From Sinomonas atrocyanea (GTDB taxonomy: Bacteria > Actinomycetota > Actinomycetes > Actinomycetales > Micrococcaceae), in NCBI RefSeq assembly GCF_030811715.1, contig NZ_JAUSRH010000012.1, positions 1-64,000 on the forward strand: a stretch of 64,000 nt of DNA, written 5' to 3'. The position numbers and the translations under genes are program-made. The stretch's first letter is position 1. Each line of letters begins with the position of its first letter. Shown one piece after another: positions 34,233 to 43,918 of this stretch. The notes under the pieces are model-generated. The model saw nothing but the letters and a program-made list of their open reading frames with translations, was not told where the DNA came from and did no database searches.

Positions 34233-36305
34233 ATGGAGGGGCAGGAAAATCGGCTGACGAGAAGGAGTGGGGCTGGCGTGGTGGCCGAAGGACACAGGCA
34301 GGCAAGTGGGGGGCGTGTCTTCCGACCCGAGATCCAGGGCCTGAGGGCGGTCGCCGTGGCGCTCGTGGTGCTCTACCACGTGTGGCTCGGGCGCGTCTCG
34401 GGCGGGGTCGACGTGTTCCTCATGGTCTCCGCGTTCCTCATGACCGGCCAGTTCGTGGCCCGGCACCGCCGCGGCGAGCGCACCCACCTGCTCAAGCACT
34501 GGCTGCACGTGTTCCGGCGCCTCCTGCCCGCGGCGGCCGTGACCATCGCCGGCACCGTCATCGCCGCCGTCATCTTCCTTCCCGCGACCCGGTGGGGAGA
34601 CATGCTCCGGGAGGGCGCGGCGTCCCTCGGCTACGTGGAGAACTGGCTCCTGCAGAGCGACGCCGTGGACTACTATGCCCAGGACCACTCCCTCGCGAGC
34701 CCCTTCCAGCACTTCTGGTCCCTCTCCATCCAGGGCCAGATCTTCATCCTCTTCCCGCTCGTCTTCGTGGCGCTCGGCGCGCTCGCACGACGCCGGGGCC
34801 TCGCCTACGAGAAGGTCCTCACCGTGGGCTTCGCGGCGGTCTTCGCCGCCTCCTTCGCGTTCTCGGTCTGGTTCACCGCGACCGACCAGGTGCAGGCGTA
34901 CTTCTCCCTGCCGGCCCGCATCTGGGAGTTCGCGCTCGGCAGCCTCCTCGCCCTCGCGGTCGACAGGGTGCGCGTCGGGCGGCGCGCGGCGCTCGTGATG
35001 GGCTGGGGCGGCGTGGCCTCGATCGTGGCCTGCGGGCTCGTCCTCGACGTCCAGGGCCTCTTCCCCGGCGCGATTGCCCTGTGGCCCACGCTCTCCGCGG
35101 CAGCGGTGATCCTCGCGGCCCAGCACGGCGGCCGCTTCGGCGTGCACCAGGTCCTCGCCTCGAAGCCGCTGCGCAAGCTCGGCGACATCTCCTACGGCCT
35201 GTACCTGTGGCACTGGCCCGTGCTCGTCATCGCCCTCACGTGGCGCCAGCGCGAGGAGGCCGGCTGGCTCCTCGGAACCCTGGCCGTCCTCGTCTCGGTG
35301 GTGCTCGCGTGGGCAACGATCCGGTTCGTGGACACCCCCTGGCGTGCGTGGCGCTGGCCCGAGCTGCGGCTGCGCAACGGCTTCGCCGGGGCGGCCGCAT
35401 GCGTGCTCGTCGGCGTCGCGCCCATCGCCGCGGTGCAGGGCACCGTGCAGACCACCACCGCCCAGGTCGAGGCGCGCGCCGCCGTGGACAACCCGGGGGC
35501 CGAGGCCCTCGACCCCGACTACGACGACAAGGCCCCGTCCACCGCGAGCCTGATCCCGGTGGCCCAGAAGGTCCCCACCGACTGGTACGGGCTGCCCAAG
35601 AAGTGCTCGAGCGACCTCAAGGTCCCCGACTCCCTCGCGCCCATCTGCGGCATGAACGCGGTGGCGGCCAGCGAGGCCAAGACCATCGTGGTGGTCGGCG
35701 ACTCCCACGCCGAGCAGTGGATGGCCGCCCTCGAGCCGGTCGCCGCGCAGCGCGGGGAACGCGTCGTCTCCCTCCTCAAGGGCGGCTGCGTCTACGCTCC
35801 GACCACCAAGTCGGGCAACCCCGACTGCGACGCGTTCAACGCCTCCGTGGCCGCCTACCTCGCGGCGAACCCGCCGGGAACGGTGTTCATGGTCGGCACG
35901 GTGGCGGCGGCGTCGTCGCCCGCGGAGGTCCTCTCGCCGGGACTCGATGCGGTCGTCGCGGCACTGACCGCGAAGGGCTCGACCGTGGTCGCGCTCCGTG
36001 ACAACCCCCGCTTCACGTTCAACATGGCCGACTGCGTGGCCCGCAACGGCGCGTCGTCCCCGAAGTGCAGCCTCCCGCAGTCGTCGCTGCTCGCGCCGAA
36101 GAATCCGCTCACCGCCTTCGCGGCCGCGCACCCCAAGCACTTCGTGCAGATCGACATGACCGACCTGCTGTGTCCGCGCGGGGCGTGCCCCGGAGTCATC
36201 GGCAACACGTACGTCTACCTCGACGACAACCACGTCACGAGGACCTACTCCGCATCGATGGCCACGATCCTCGGGCAGCGTCTTTCAGCGGCGGCCCTTT
36301 CATGA
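34233..36305 (+). CDS. Membrane O-acyltransferase with SGNH domain (AT3-SGNH), first copy
   Basis: The 690-residue protein has an N-terminal acyltransferase-3 domain with about ten or eleven helices (starting RPEIQGLRAVAVALVVLYHVWL, with the conserved His) and a periplasmic-type SGNH domain. The SGNH blocks are VVVGDSHAEQWMAAL with the nucleophile Ser and LDDNHVT near the C-terminus with Asp/His. Related OafA-type enzymes acetylate cell-wall or surface polysaccharides. The next gene encodes a close paralogue. Confidence 0.9.
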   Translation: MEGQENRLTRRSGAGVVAEGHRQASGGRVFRPEIQGLRAVAVALVVLYHVWLGRVSGGVDVFLMVSAFLMTGQFVARHRRGERTHLLKHWLHVFRRLLPAAAVTIAGTVIAAVIFLPATRWGDMLREGAASLGYVENWLLQSDAVDYYAQDHSLASPFQHFWSLSIQGQIFILFPLVFVALGALARRRGLAYEKVLTVGFAAVFAASFAFSVWFTATDQVQAYFSLPARIWEFALGSLLALAVDRVRVGRRAALVMGWGGVASIVACGLVLDVQGLFPGAIALWPTLSAAAVILAAQHGGRFGVHQVLASKPLRKLGDISYGLYLWHWPVLVIALTWRQREEAGWLLGTLAVLVSVVLAWATIRFVDTPWRAWRWPELRLRNGFAGAAACVLVGVAPIAAVQGTVQTTTAQVEARAAVDNPGAEALDPDYDDKAPSTASLIPVAQKVPTDWYGLPKKCSSDLKVPDSLAPICGMNAVAASEAKTIVVVGDSHAEQWMAALEPVAAQRGERVVSLLKGGCVYAPTTKSGNPDCDAFNASVAAYLAANPPGTVFMVGTVAAASSPAEVLSPGLDAVVAALTAKGSTVVALRDNPRFTFNMADCVARNGASSPKCSLPQSSLLAPKNPLTAFAAAHPKHFVQIDMTDLLCPRGACPGVIGNTYVYLDDNHVTRTYSASMATILGQRLSAAALS

Positions 36306-36363
36306 TATTTGAGGGCCTCGTCTAGACTGGGGGCTTCCGCCCAACCCTGAGGAGGCCCTCGAC

Positions 36364-38430
36364 GTGACGCCCGCGCGCCCTGACACCCTGGACCCGGTCC
36401 GTCAGCCGGAGGGGTCCCCGGGGACCGCGCGCTCGGCGCGGCGCGGGTTCCGGCCCGAGATCCAGGGCCTGAGGGCCGTCGCGCTCGGCCTCGTCGTCGC
36501 GTACCACGTGTGGCTCGGACGTGTCTCCGGGGGAGTGGACGTGTTCCTGCTCGTCTCCGCCTTCCTCATGACCGGGCAGTTCCTCGACCGGCACCGGCGC
36601 GGCGTGCGGGTGGGGCTCGTGAAGCGCTGGATCCACACCTTCCGCCGCCTGCTGCCCCCTGCGGTGGTCACGATCATCGGCACCGTGGTGGCCGTGCTCG
36701 CGTTCCTGCCGCCCACGCGCCTCGGACCTGTGCTCGAGCAGGCCTGGGCGTCCCTGGGCTATGTGGAGAACTTCGTCCTGCAGCGGGACGCGGTGGACTA
36801 CTACGCCGGCGACCACGCCCTCGCGAGCCCGTTCCAGCACTTCTGGTCGCTCTCGATCCAGGGCCAGGTCTTCATCGTCTTCCCGGTGATCTTCGTGGTG
36901 GTCTCGGGCCTGTGCCGGGCCCGCGCGCTGGACTACTGGGGCGTGCTGCTGAAGGTGTTCGGGGTCATCTTCGTCTGCTCGCTCGCCTATTCGGTCTACT
37001 TCACGGCCGTGTCCCAGTCGGAGGCGTACTTCGACACGTTCGCCCGCCTGTGGGAGTTCGCCCTGGGCGCGCTCGTGGCCCTCGTAGCGCAGCGGGTCGA
37101 CCTCCCGGCGCGCGTGGCCGCGATCGCCGGCTGGATCGGCCTCGCCGGAATCGTCACCTGCGGGCTCATCCTGCGGGTGGACGGCATGTTCCCCGGCGCC
37201 GCCGCCCTGTGGCCCACGCTTTCGGCCTCCGCCGTGATCCTCGCCGCCGACTCGGGCGGCCGGGCCGGCGTCCACCGGCTCCTGGACACCCCGCCGCTGC
37301 GCAAGCTCGGCGACATCTCCTACAGCCTGTACCTGTGGCACTGGCCGGTCCTCGTCATCGCCCTCGCCGTCTCCGGCAAGGAGCGGATGGGCTGGCTCTC
37401 TGGCAGCGCTGCGATCGCCGGCTCGCTCGTCCTGGCGTACCTGACCACCCGTTTCATCGACCGTCCGTGGCGGGCCTGGGCGTGGCCGGAGAAGAACCGG
37501 CGCCGGGGCCTGCTCTCGCTCGCCGCGTGCGGGGCCGCCGTCGCGGTCCTCGTGGGCAGCGTGCAGATCTCCCTCGACGCGGCGAACCACCGTGCCCTCG
37601 CCAATGCCTCGCGGGACAACCCCGGCGCTGCCGTGCTGGTGCCCGGCTACAACGGCCACCCGGACCCGAAGGCGCAGATCCTCCCGGCGGCGGACCAGCT
37701 CCCGTCCGACTGGGCCGGCCTGCCCGATCCCTGCGACGACGACCTCGGGCTCTCCGATGCGCTCCGGGACAACGGCTGCAGCCAGATCGGCGGCTCCGGC
37801 GCCTCCAAGACGGTGCTCGTCGTGGGCAACTCGCACGCCCAGCAGTGGCTCGGCGCCCTCAAGCCCATAGCCCAGCAGCGCAACTGGCGCATGTACCAGC
37901 TCCTCAAGGGCGGCTGCCAGTTCCAGCCGCCGCGCGGCGACGACGGGGACGAGTGCGACCAGTTCAACGGCGCGGTGCTCCAGCAGATCGCCCAGCACAA
38001 GCCGGACGCCGTGGTCCTCGTCGGTACGGCCGCGGCGCCGTCGAGTCCCAAGGAGACCACCACACCGGGCCTGGCGGACCTGCTGAAGACCTTCGCGGCC
38101 CAGGACGTCGACGTCATCGCGCTGCGGGACAACCCGCGGTTCACGTTCAACATGGCGGACTGTGTGGCCGGCTCCGACCCGGGCTCCTGCAGCGTGCCCA
38201 TCTCGCAGGCCCTCGCGCCCGAGGACCCGCTCGCCCCGCTCGCCAAGACGTTCACCAAGGGCTTCCATCCGATCGACATGACGGACATGCTCTGCCCGCA
38301 GGGCCAGTGCGAGGGGGTGATCGGGAACGTGTACGTGTACCTGGACGACAACCACATCAGCGCGACGTACTCGGCCTCGATGTCCTCCATCCTGGACCAG
38401 CGCATCTCCCGCGCGACCGGCTGGTCCTAG
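36364..38430 (+). CDS. Membrane O-acyltransferase with SGNH domain (AT3-SGNH), second copy
   Basis: The 688-residue paralogue of the preceding protein has the same layout: RPEIQGLRAVALGLVVAYHVWL, about ten helices and a C-terminal SGNH domain. Block I reads VVGNSHAQQWLGAL, so the Asp of the usual GDSH is Asn, while the Ser and the C-terminal LDDNH are kept. The GTG at 36364 has GAGGAGG ten bases before it. Tandem duplication followed by divergence suggests two different acyl acceptors or donors. Confidence 0.9.
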   Translation: MTPARPDTLDPVRQPEGSPGTARSARRGFRPEIQGLRAVALGLVVAYHVWLGRVSGGVDVFLLVSAFLMTGQFLDRHRRGVRVGLVKRWIHTFRRLLPPAVVTIIGTVVAVLAFLPPTRLGPVLEQAWASLGYVENFVLQRDAVDYYAGDHALASPFQHFWSLSIQGQVFIVFPVIFVVVSGLCRARALDYWGVLLKVFGVIFVCSLAYSVYFTAVSQSEAYFDTFARLWEFALGALVALVAQRVDLPARVAAIAGWIGLAGIVTCGLILRVDGMFPGAAALWPTLSASAVILAADSGGRAGVHRLLDTPPLRKLGDISYSLYLWHWPVLVIALAVSGKERMGWLSGSAAIAGSLVLAYLTTRFIDRPWRAWAWPEKNRRRGLLSLAACGAAVAVLVGSVQISLDAANHRALANASRDNPGAAVLVPGYNGHPDPKAQILPAADQLPSDWAGLPDPCDDDLGLSDALRDNGCSQIGGSGASKTVLVVGNSHAQQWLGALKPIAQQRNWRMYQLLKGGCQFQPPRGDDGDECDQFNGAVLQQIAQHKPDAVVLVGTAAAPSSPKETTTPGLADLLKTFAAQDVDVIALRDNPRFTFNMADCVAGSDPGSCSVPISQALAPEDPLAPLAKTFTKGFHPIDMTDMLCPQGQCEGVIGNVYVYLDDNHISATYSASMSSILDQRISRATGWS

Positions 38431-38516
38431 GGCCCCCACCGGCGCGGCCGGGTGTGGGATTCCTCACCCGGGGCGCCCCTCGGAATACCCGCTGACGCGG
38501 CGGAAGTTTACGATAG

Positions 38517-40121
<1,605 letters not shown>

Positions 40122-40149
40122 CCCCACCGGGCACCCGGGCCGACCGACG

Positions 40150-40191
40150 ACGACGGCGGCCCTCCCCACCCGTGGGGAGGGCCGCCGTCGT
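40150..40191 (+). terminator. Hairpin terminator after guaB
   Basis: ACGACGGCGGCCCTCCCCAC (40150-40169) pairs perfectly over 20 bp with 40172-40191, leaving a two-base loop. Confidence 0.8.
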
Positions 40192-40307
40192 GCGTCGCGG
40201 CGACGCGGGGCGCGCGGGGGAGTTGTCCCCATCGAGACCCGCGCCGAGCGGCGCTAGTGTGGGGCGGGCGGGGGCCGAGCGGCCGCCGGCGGGAGAGGGG
40301 AACGCAG

Positions 40308-41243
40308 GTGGCGATCACACAGGGGGCCAACCCCGATCAGCTGCGCACGCTGGCACAGCGCTTCAGCAGGGCCGGCCAGCAGCTGGCCGGGATCGGGAAT
40401 ACGGTCCAGGGGCTCTCCCGGACCGAGGCCTGGAAGGGCAGCGACGCGGAGGAGTTCCGGGCCGCGTGGAACCGCGGCACCAGGCCGCAGCTCACCGCCG
40501 TGGGCCGGCTCCTCGAGGAGGCCGCGCGGACGCTGCGCGAGAACGCCGCCGCGCAGGAGTCGACGAGCGAGGCCGGCACTGGGTCGATGCACGCCCAGGG
40601 CGCCGGGCCCGGCCTGCCCACCGGCCCCGGCGCCCCCGGCAGCGGGCCGGGCGCCGGCCCCGACGGGCGCAACTGGGTGGACGGGGCGATCTCCGACGTC
40701 GCCGCGGCCCAGGCCTGGCCGCCGTACGGAGCGGTCTCGACTGCCGTCTCGGGCGCCGGGTTCGCCGGGGACATGCTCGTCTCGAGGATGGCCGACGCCG
40801 GCCTCGTCACCTCCAAGGGCGGCCAGCTCGCCGAGGTCGGCTACATCAGGGGCATGCAGACGGTGAACGGGGTCCGCCTCGCGGGCCAGGGCGCGAGCGT
40901 GCTCGGCATCATCGGCGGCGGGGCCCAGCTCTACGACGGCATCACGAGCCACAACACCTACGAGGCGGTCGACGGCGGCATCACCGCGGTGCTCTCGACC
41001 GGCGCCCTCGTGGGCGGCCCCGCCGCACCGGCCTTCGCCGCGGCCGGACTCGTGTGGGGCGGCGCGGGCCTCCTCGCGAGCTCGCTGGGCTATTCGAGCA
41101 CCTCCGAGATGTTCACGGACGCCGGCAAGGCGGTCTACAACGCGGGCAAGGACGCCGTGGAGGGCGTCGTGGACGCGGGCTCGAAGGCCGTGGATGCCGT
41201 CGCGGACGGGGCGAAGAAGGTCTGGGGATGGCTCGGCGGATAG
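40308..41243 (+). CDS. WXG100-like secreted effector candidate
   Basis: The 311-residue protein starts with a four-helix-hairpin WXG100 region (about 1-90) containing EAWKGSDAEEFRAAW, with the W-x-G turn. A Gly/Pro-rich linker (about 100-135) follows, and then a C-terminal region of about 175 residues rich in Ala/Gly with hydrophobic stretches (GQGASVLGIIGGGAQLYDG, PAFAAAGLVWGGAGLLASS). This plan fits ESX/type VII secretion substrates or polymorphic toxins. I cannot identify the C-terminal activity. The GTG 40308 has GGGAGAGGGG upstream. Two more genes follow in the same direction. Confidence 0.72.
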   Translation: MAITQGANPDQLRTLAQRFSRAGQQLAGIGNTVQGLSRTEAWKGSDAEEFRAAWNRGTRPQLTAVGRLLEEAARTLRENAAAQESTSEAGTGSMHAQGAGPGLPTGPGAPGSGPGAGPDGRNWVDGAISDVAAAQAWPPYGAVSTAVSGAGFAGDMLVSRMADAGLVTSKGGQLAEVGYIRGMQTVNGVRLAGQGASVLGIIGGGAQLYDGITSHNTYEAVDGGITAVLSTGALVGGPAAPAFAAAGLVWGGAGLLASSLGYSSTSEMFTDAGKAVYNAGKDAVEGVVDAGSKAVDAVADGAKKVWGWLGG

Positions 41244-41313
41244 GCGCCCGCGGCGGCACGGGCGGGGCGGATAGGCTGCACTGGGGACCAGGGACGAGGC
41301 AAGGGAACGCATC

Positions 41314-41979
41314 ATGAACGAGACGACGACCGCGGGCCAGGCGCCCGCATCCGGCACGGCGGGGCAGGACGCATCGGTGCTGCTGACGGACCACGAGATC
41401 CTTGCGCTCCTCTCCTTCGGGAACGGGCCGGGCACGGCCATGTCCCGGAGGATCTTCCGGCTGGAGGCCTTCGAGGACAACGCGCTCCTGACCCAGGCGG
41501 GCACCACCACGCTCGTGGTGCGCGGTCTGGCCGAGGTCGACGGTGAGGACCTGGTGCTCAAGGAGCCCGTCGCCACCATCGGCGCCATCCTGCTCGCCGC
41601 CGACGAATGGCTCGAGATCGCGCTCGTGACCCCGGCCGCCGAGAGCGTCGTGTTCGGCGTCGGCGCCCCCGGCGGGGCGCTCATGGTGAACCTGGACCGG
41701 CGCGGGACCCAGCGGTTCTACCCCGCCGAGCCGGGCGATGGCCTCCTCCGCGGCGCGCTCGCCGTGGCCAGGGACTACCTCCAGACGGCCCCGGACGGGC
41801 TTCCCGCCGCAGTGTCCATCACCCGCCATGTGGCCGGCGCCGAGCCGCGCGCCGCGCACCTCAAGGCCGCCGAGGACGGCACGTTCGAGCTCGCCGTCGG
41901 CCTCGGCGACCAGCCGCCCGCGCGCACCGTCGCCGCCCCCGCGTGCTTCGACGAGTTCGCCGCGGCCCTCGGCGCGTGA
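41314..41979 (+). CDS. Hypothetical protein of the WXG cassette, possibly EspG-like
   Basis: This 221-residue soluble protein (VLLTDHEILALLSFG..., LVVRGLAEVDGEDLVLKEPV, EWLEIALVTP) alternates strands and helices in a way that resembles EspG-type chaperones of type VII substrates. The similarity is only a pattern impression. It could also be an immunity protein. It overlaps the next gene by 4 bp and lies 70 bp after the WXG100-like gene. Confidence 0.6.
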   Translation: MNETTTAGQAPASGTAGQDASVLLTDHEILALLSFGNGPGTAMSRRIFRLEAFEDNALLTQAGTTTLVVRGLAEVDGEDLVLKEPVATIGAILLAADEWLEIALVTPAAESVVFGVGAPGGALMVNLDRRGTQRFYPAEPGDGLLRGALAVARDYLQTAPDGLPAAVSITRHVAGAEPRAAHLKAAEDGTFELAVGLGDQPPARTVAAPACFDEFAAALGA

Positions 41980-42602
41980 GCTACGTGGACCGCGGACGCC
42001 AGCCGCTCGACTACTGGCTCGACCCGCAGCTGGGGTCCGCCAACCCGGAGTCGCCCACCGCCCTGCGCATCATGGCCGCGAACCACGGCCAGCGGCAGGG
42101 CACCGTGGGGGTCCTGTGGGTCCTCGCGGTCGCGGGCGTCCTCGGCGGCGCCGTGCTCCTCATCGCGGGCGCCGCGGGGGGCGGCACCGCGGTCCTCGTG
42201 GCCGGCCTCGCCCTCGGCGCGCTCGCCGCCGGGCTCCGCGCGCGCTGGTCACGCCATCCTCTGCGCACCAAGCTCCCCGCCGTGACCAGGGCCCCGCAGA
42301 CCATGGCCGCGGCGTGGGCCCTGTGGGGCGGAGCGGGCGCGGTGATCGCGGTGCTCGCCCTCGTGGCCGTCCTGCGGCAGCCCGGCTTCGAGCCCACCCC
42401 TGGGTCAGTGGCGGCCCTCGCCGCGGCGATCGTCGTCCCGCTCGCCGTGCTCGCCGCGGTCCTGTTCATCCCCGCGTACCGCAACGAGCACGCCCGCGAG
42501 GACTTCAGGGCCCTCCTCGCGCGCCGGCCCGACCTGCGGGCGGGCCTCGAGCAGATGGCCGCCGAGTGGTCCGATCCGCGCTGGCCGTTCGGCCCGCTGT
42601 AG
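41976..42602 (+). CDS. Four-helix membrane protein of the WXG cassette
   Basis: The 208-residue protein starts SYVDRGRQPLDYWLDPQL and has four predicted helices in two pairs (about 40-60, 65-82, 110-130 and 140-165). It ends with a cytoplasmic RPDLRAGLEQMAAEWSDPRW segment. The GTG overlaps the previous stop (GTGA), so the two are coupled. No family is recognised. It may anchor or transport the WXG100-like product. Confidence 0.68.
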   Translation: MSYVDRGRQPLDYWLDPQLGSANPESPTALRIMAANHGQRQGTVGVLWVLAVAGVLGGAVLLIAGAAGGGTAVLVAGLALGALAAGLRARWSRHPLRTKLPAVTRAPQTMAAAWALWGGAGAVIAVLALVAVLRQPGFEPTPGSVAALAAAIVVPLAVLAAVLFIPAYRNEHAREDFRALLARRPDLRAGLEQMAAEWSDPRWPFGPL

Positions 42603-42644
42603 GGGCCGGGGGACCGGCGGCCGCGGTCCAGTAGGCTTGGAGCC

Positions 42645-43775
42645 GTGACTTACGAGATCGAAATCGGCCGTGGCAAGCGCGGGCGCCGCGCCTACTCCCT
42701 CGATGACATCGCCATCGTGGCGAACCGCCGGACCCGTGACCCCGAGGACGTCTCGGTCTCGTGGCAGATCGACGCCTACCAGTTCGAGATGCCGGTCATC
42801 GCCGCGCCGATGGACTCGGTGATGTCCCCGTCCTCGGCCATCACGCTCGGCAAGCTCGGCGGCCTCGGCGTCCTGGACCTCGAGGGCCTCTGGACCCGCT
42901 ACGAGGACCCCCAGCCTGTCCTGGAGGAGATCGCCGGCCTCGAGGGCGAGCCGTCGAGCCCCGCCGTCACCCGCCGGCTCCAGGAGCTCTACGCCGTCCC
43001 GGTCCAGCCCGAGCTGATCACGGCCCGGCTCGCGCAGATCCGCGAGTCCGGCGTGACCGTGGCCGGATCGCTCACCCCCTCGGGCACGCTCGAGCACTAC
43101 AAGACGGTCATCGCCGCGGGCGTCGACCTCTTCGTGATCCGCGGCACCACGGTCTCCGCCGAGCACGTCTCCAAGAACCAGGAGCCGCTCAACCTCAAGA
43201 AGTTCATCTACGAGCTGGACGTGCCGGTGATCGTGGGCGGCGCTGCCGGCTACACGCCCGCGCTGCACCTCATGCGCACCGGCGCGGCCGGCGTCCTCGT
43301 CGGCTTCGGGGGAGGGGCGACGACGACCACCCGCCGCGCGCTCGGCATCCACTCCCCGCTGGCCTCGGCGATCAGCGACGTCGCCGCCGCCCGCCGCGAC
43401 TACATGGACGAGTCCGGCGGCCGCTACGTGCACGTGATCGCCGACGGCGGCATGGGCACCTCGGGCGACATCGTCAAGGCCATCGCCATGGGTGCGGACG
43501 CGGTCATGCTCGGCTCCGCCCTCGCCCGCGCCGAGGAGGCCCCCGGCCGCGGCTGGCACTGGGGCGCCGAGGCCCACCACCCCGAGACGCCGCGCGGCGA
43601 GCGGGTCAACGTCGGCACGGTCGGGCCCATGGAGGAGGTCCTCTTCGGCCCGGGCCACCACGCCGACGGCACGAGCAACCTGGTCGGCATGCTGCGCCGC
43701 TCCATGGCCACCTCCGGCTACTCGGACCTGAAGGAATTCCAGCGCGTCGACGTCGTCGTCGCGCCCCAGCGCTGA
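42645..43775 (+). CDS. guaB3: GuaB3-family IMP dehydrogenase-like protein
   Basis: The 376-residue protein is the CBS-less actinobacterial IMPDH paralogue (EIEIGRGKRGRRAYSLDDI, PVIAAPMDSVM, HVIADGGMGTSGDIVKAIAMGADAVMLGS). In the loop where GuaB has its catalytic Cys (GPGSICTTR) it reads GFGGGATTTTR, without Cys. GuaB3 proteins have been reported to work in purine metabolism in some bacteria, but their reaction here is uncertain. The GTG follows a TAGGCT box by seven bases. Confidence 0.93.
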   Translation: MTYEIEIGRGKRGRRAYSLDDIAIVANRRTRDPEDVSVSWQIDAYQFEMPVIAAPMDSVMSPSSAITLGKLGGLGVLDLEGLWTRYEDPQPVLEEIAGLEGEPSSPAVTRRLQELYAVPVQPELITARLAQIRESGVTVAGSLTPSGTLEHYKTVIAAGVDLFVIRGTTVSAEHVSKNQEPLNLKKFIYELDVPVIVGGAAGYTPALHLMRTGAAGVLVGFGGGATTTTRRALGIHSPLASAISDVAAARRDYMDESGGRYVHVIADGGMGTSGDIVKAIAMGADAVMLGSALARAEEAPGRGWHWGAEAHHPETPRGERVNVGTVGPMEEVLFGPGHHADGTSNLVGMLRRSMATSGYSDLKEFQRVDVVVAPQR

Positions 43776-43918
43776 GGCCCGGGGGCCCCGGCGCGGGCCT
43801 CCGGAGCGGCCTGCTCGGCCCCTGACGATCCTTGACGGGCGCGCCTAGACTCGGAACCAGGCAGGTTCCGCAGAGGCGTCCTGGCGGCAGGGCGGCCTCG
43901 CCGAGGCGAAGGGGCACG

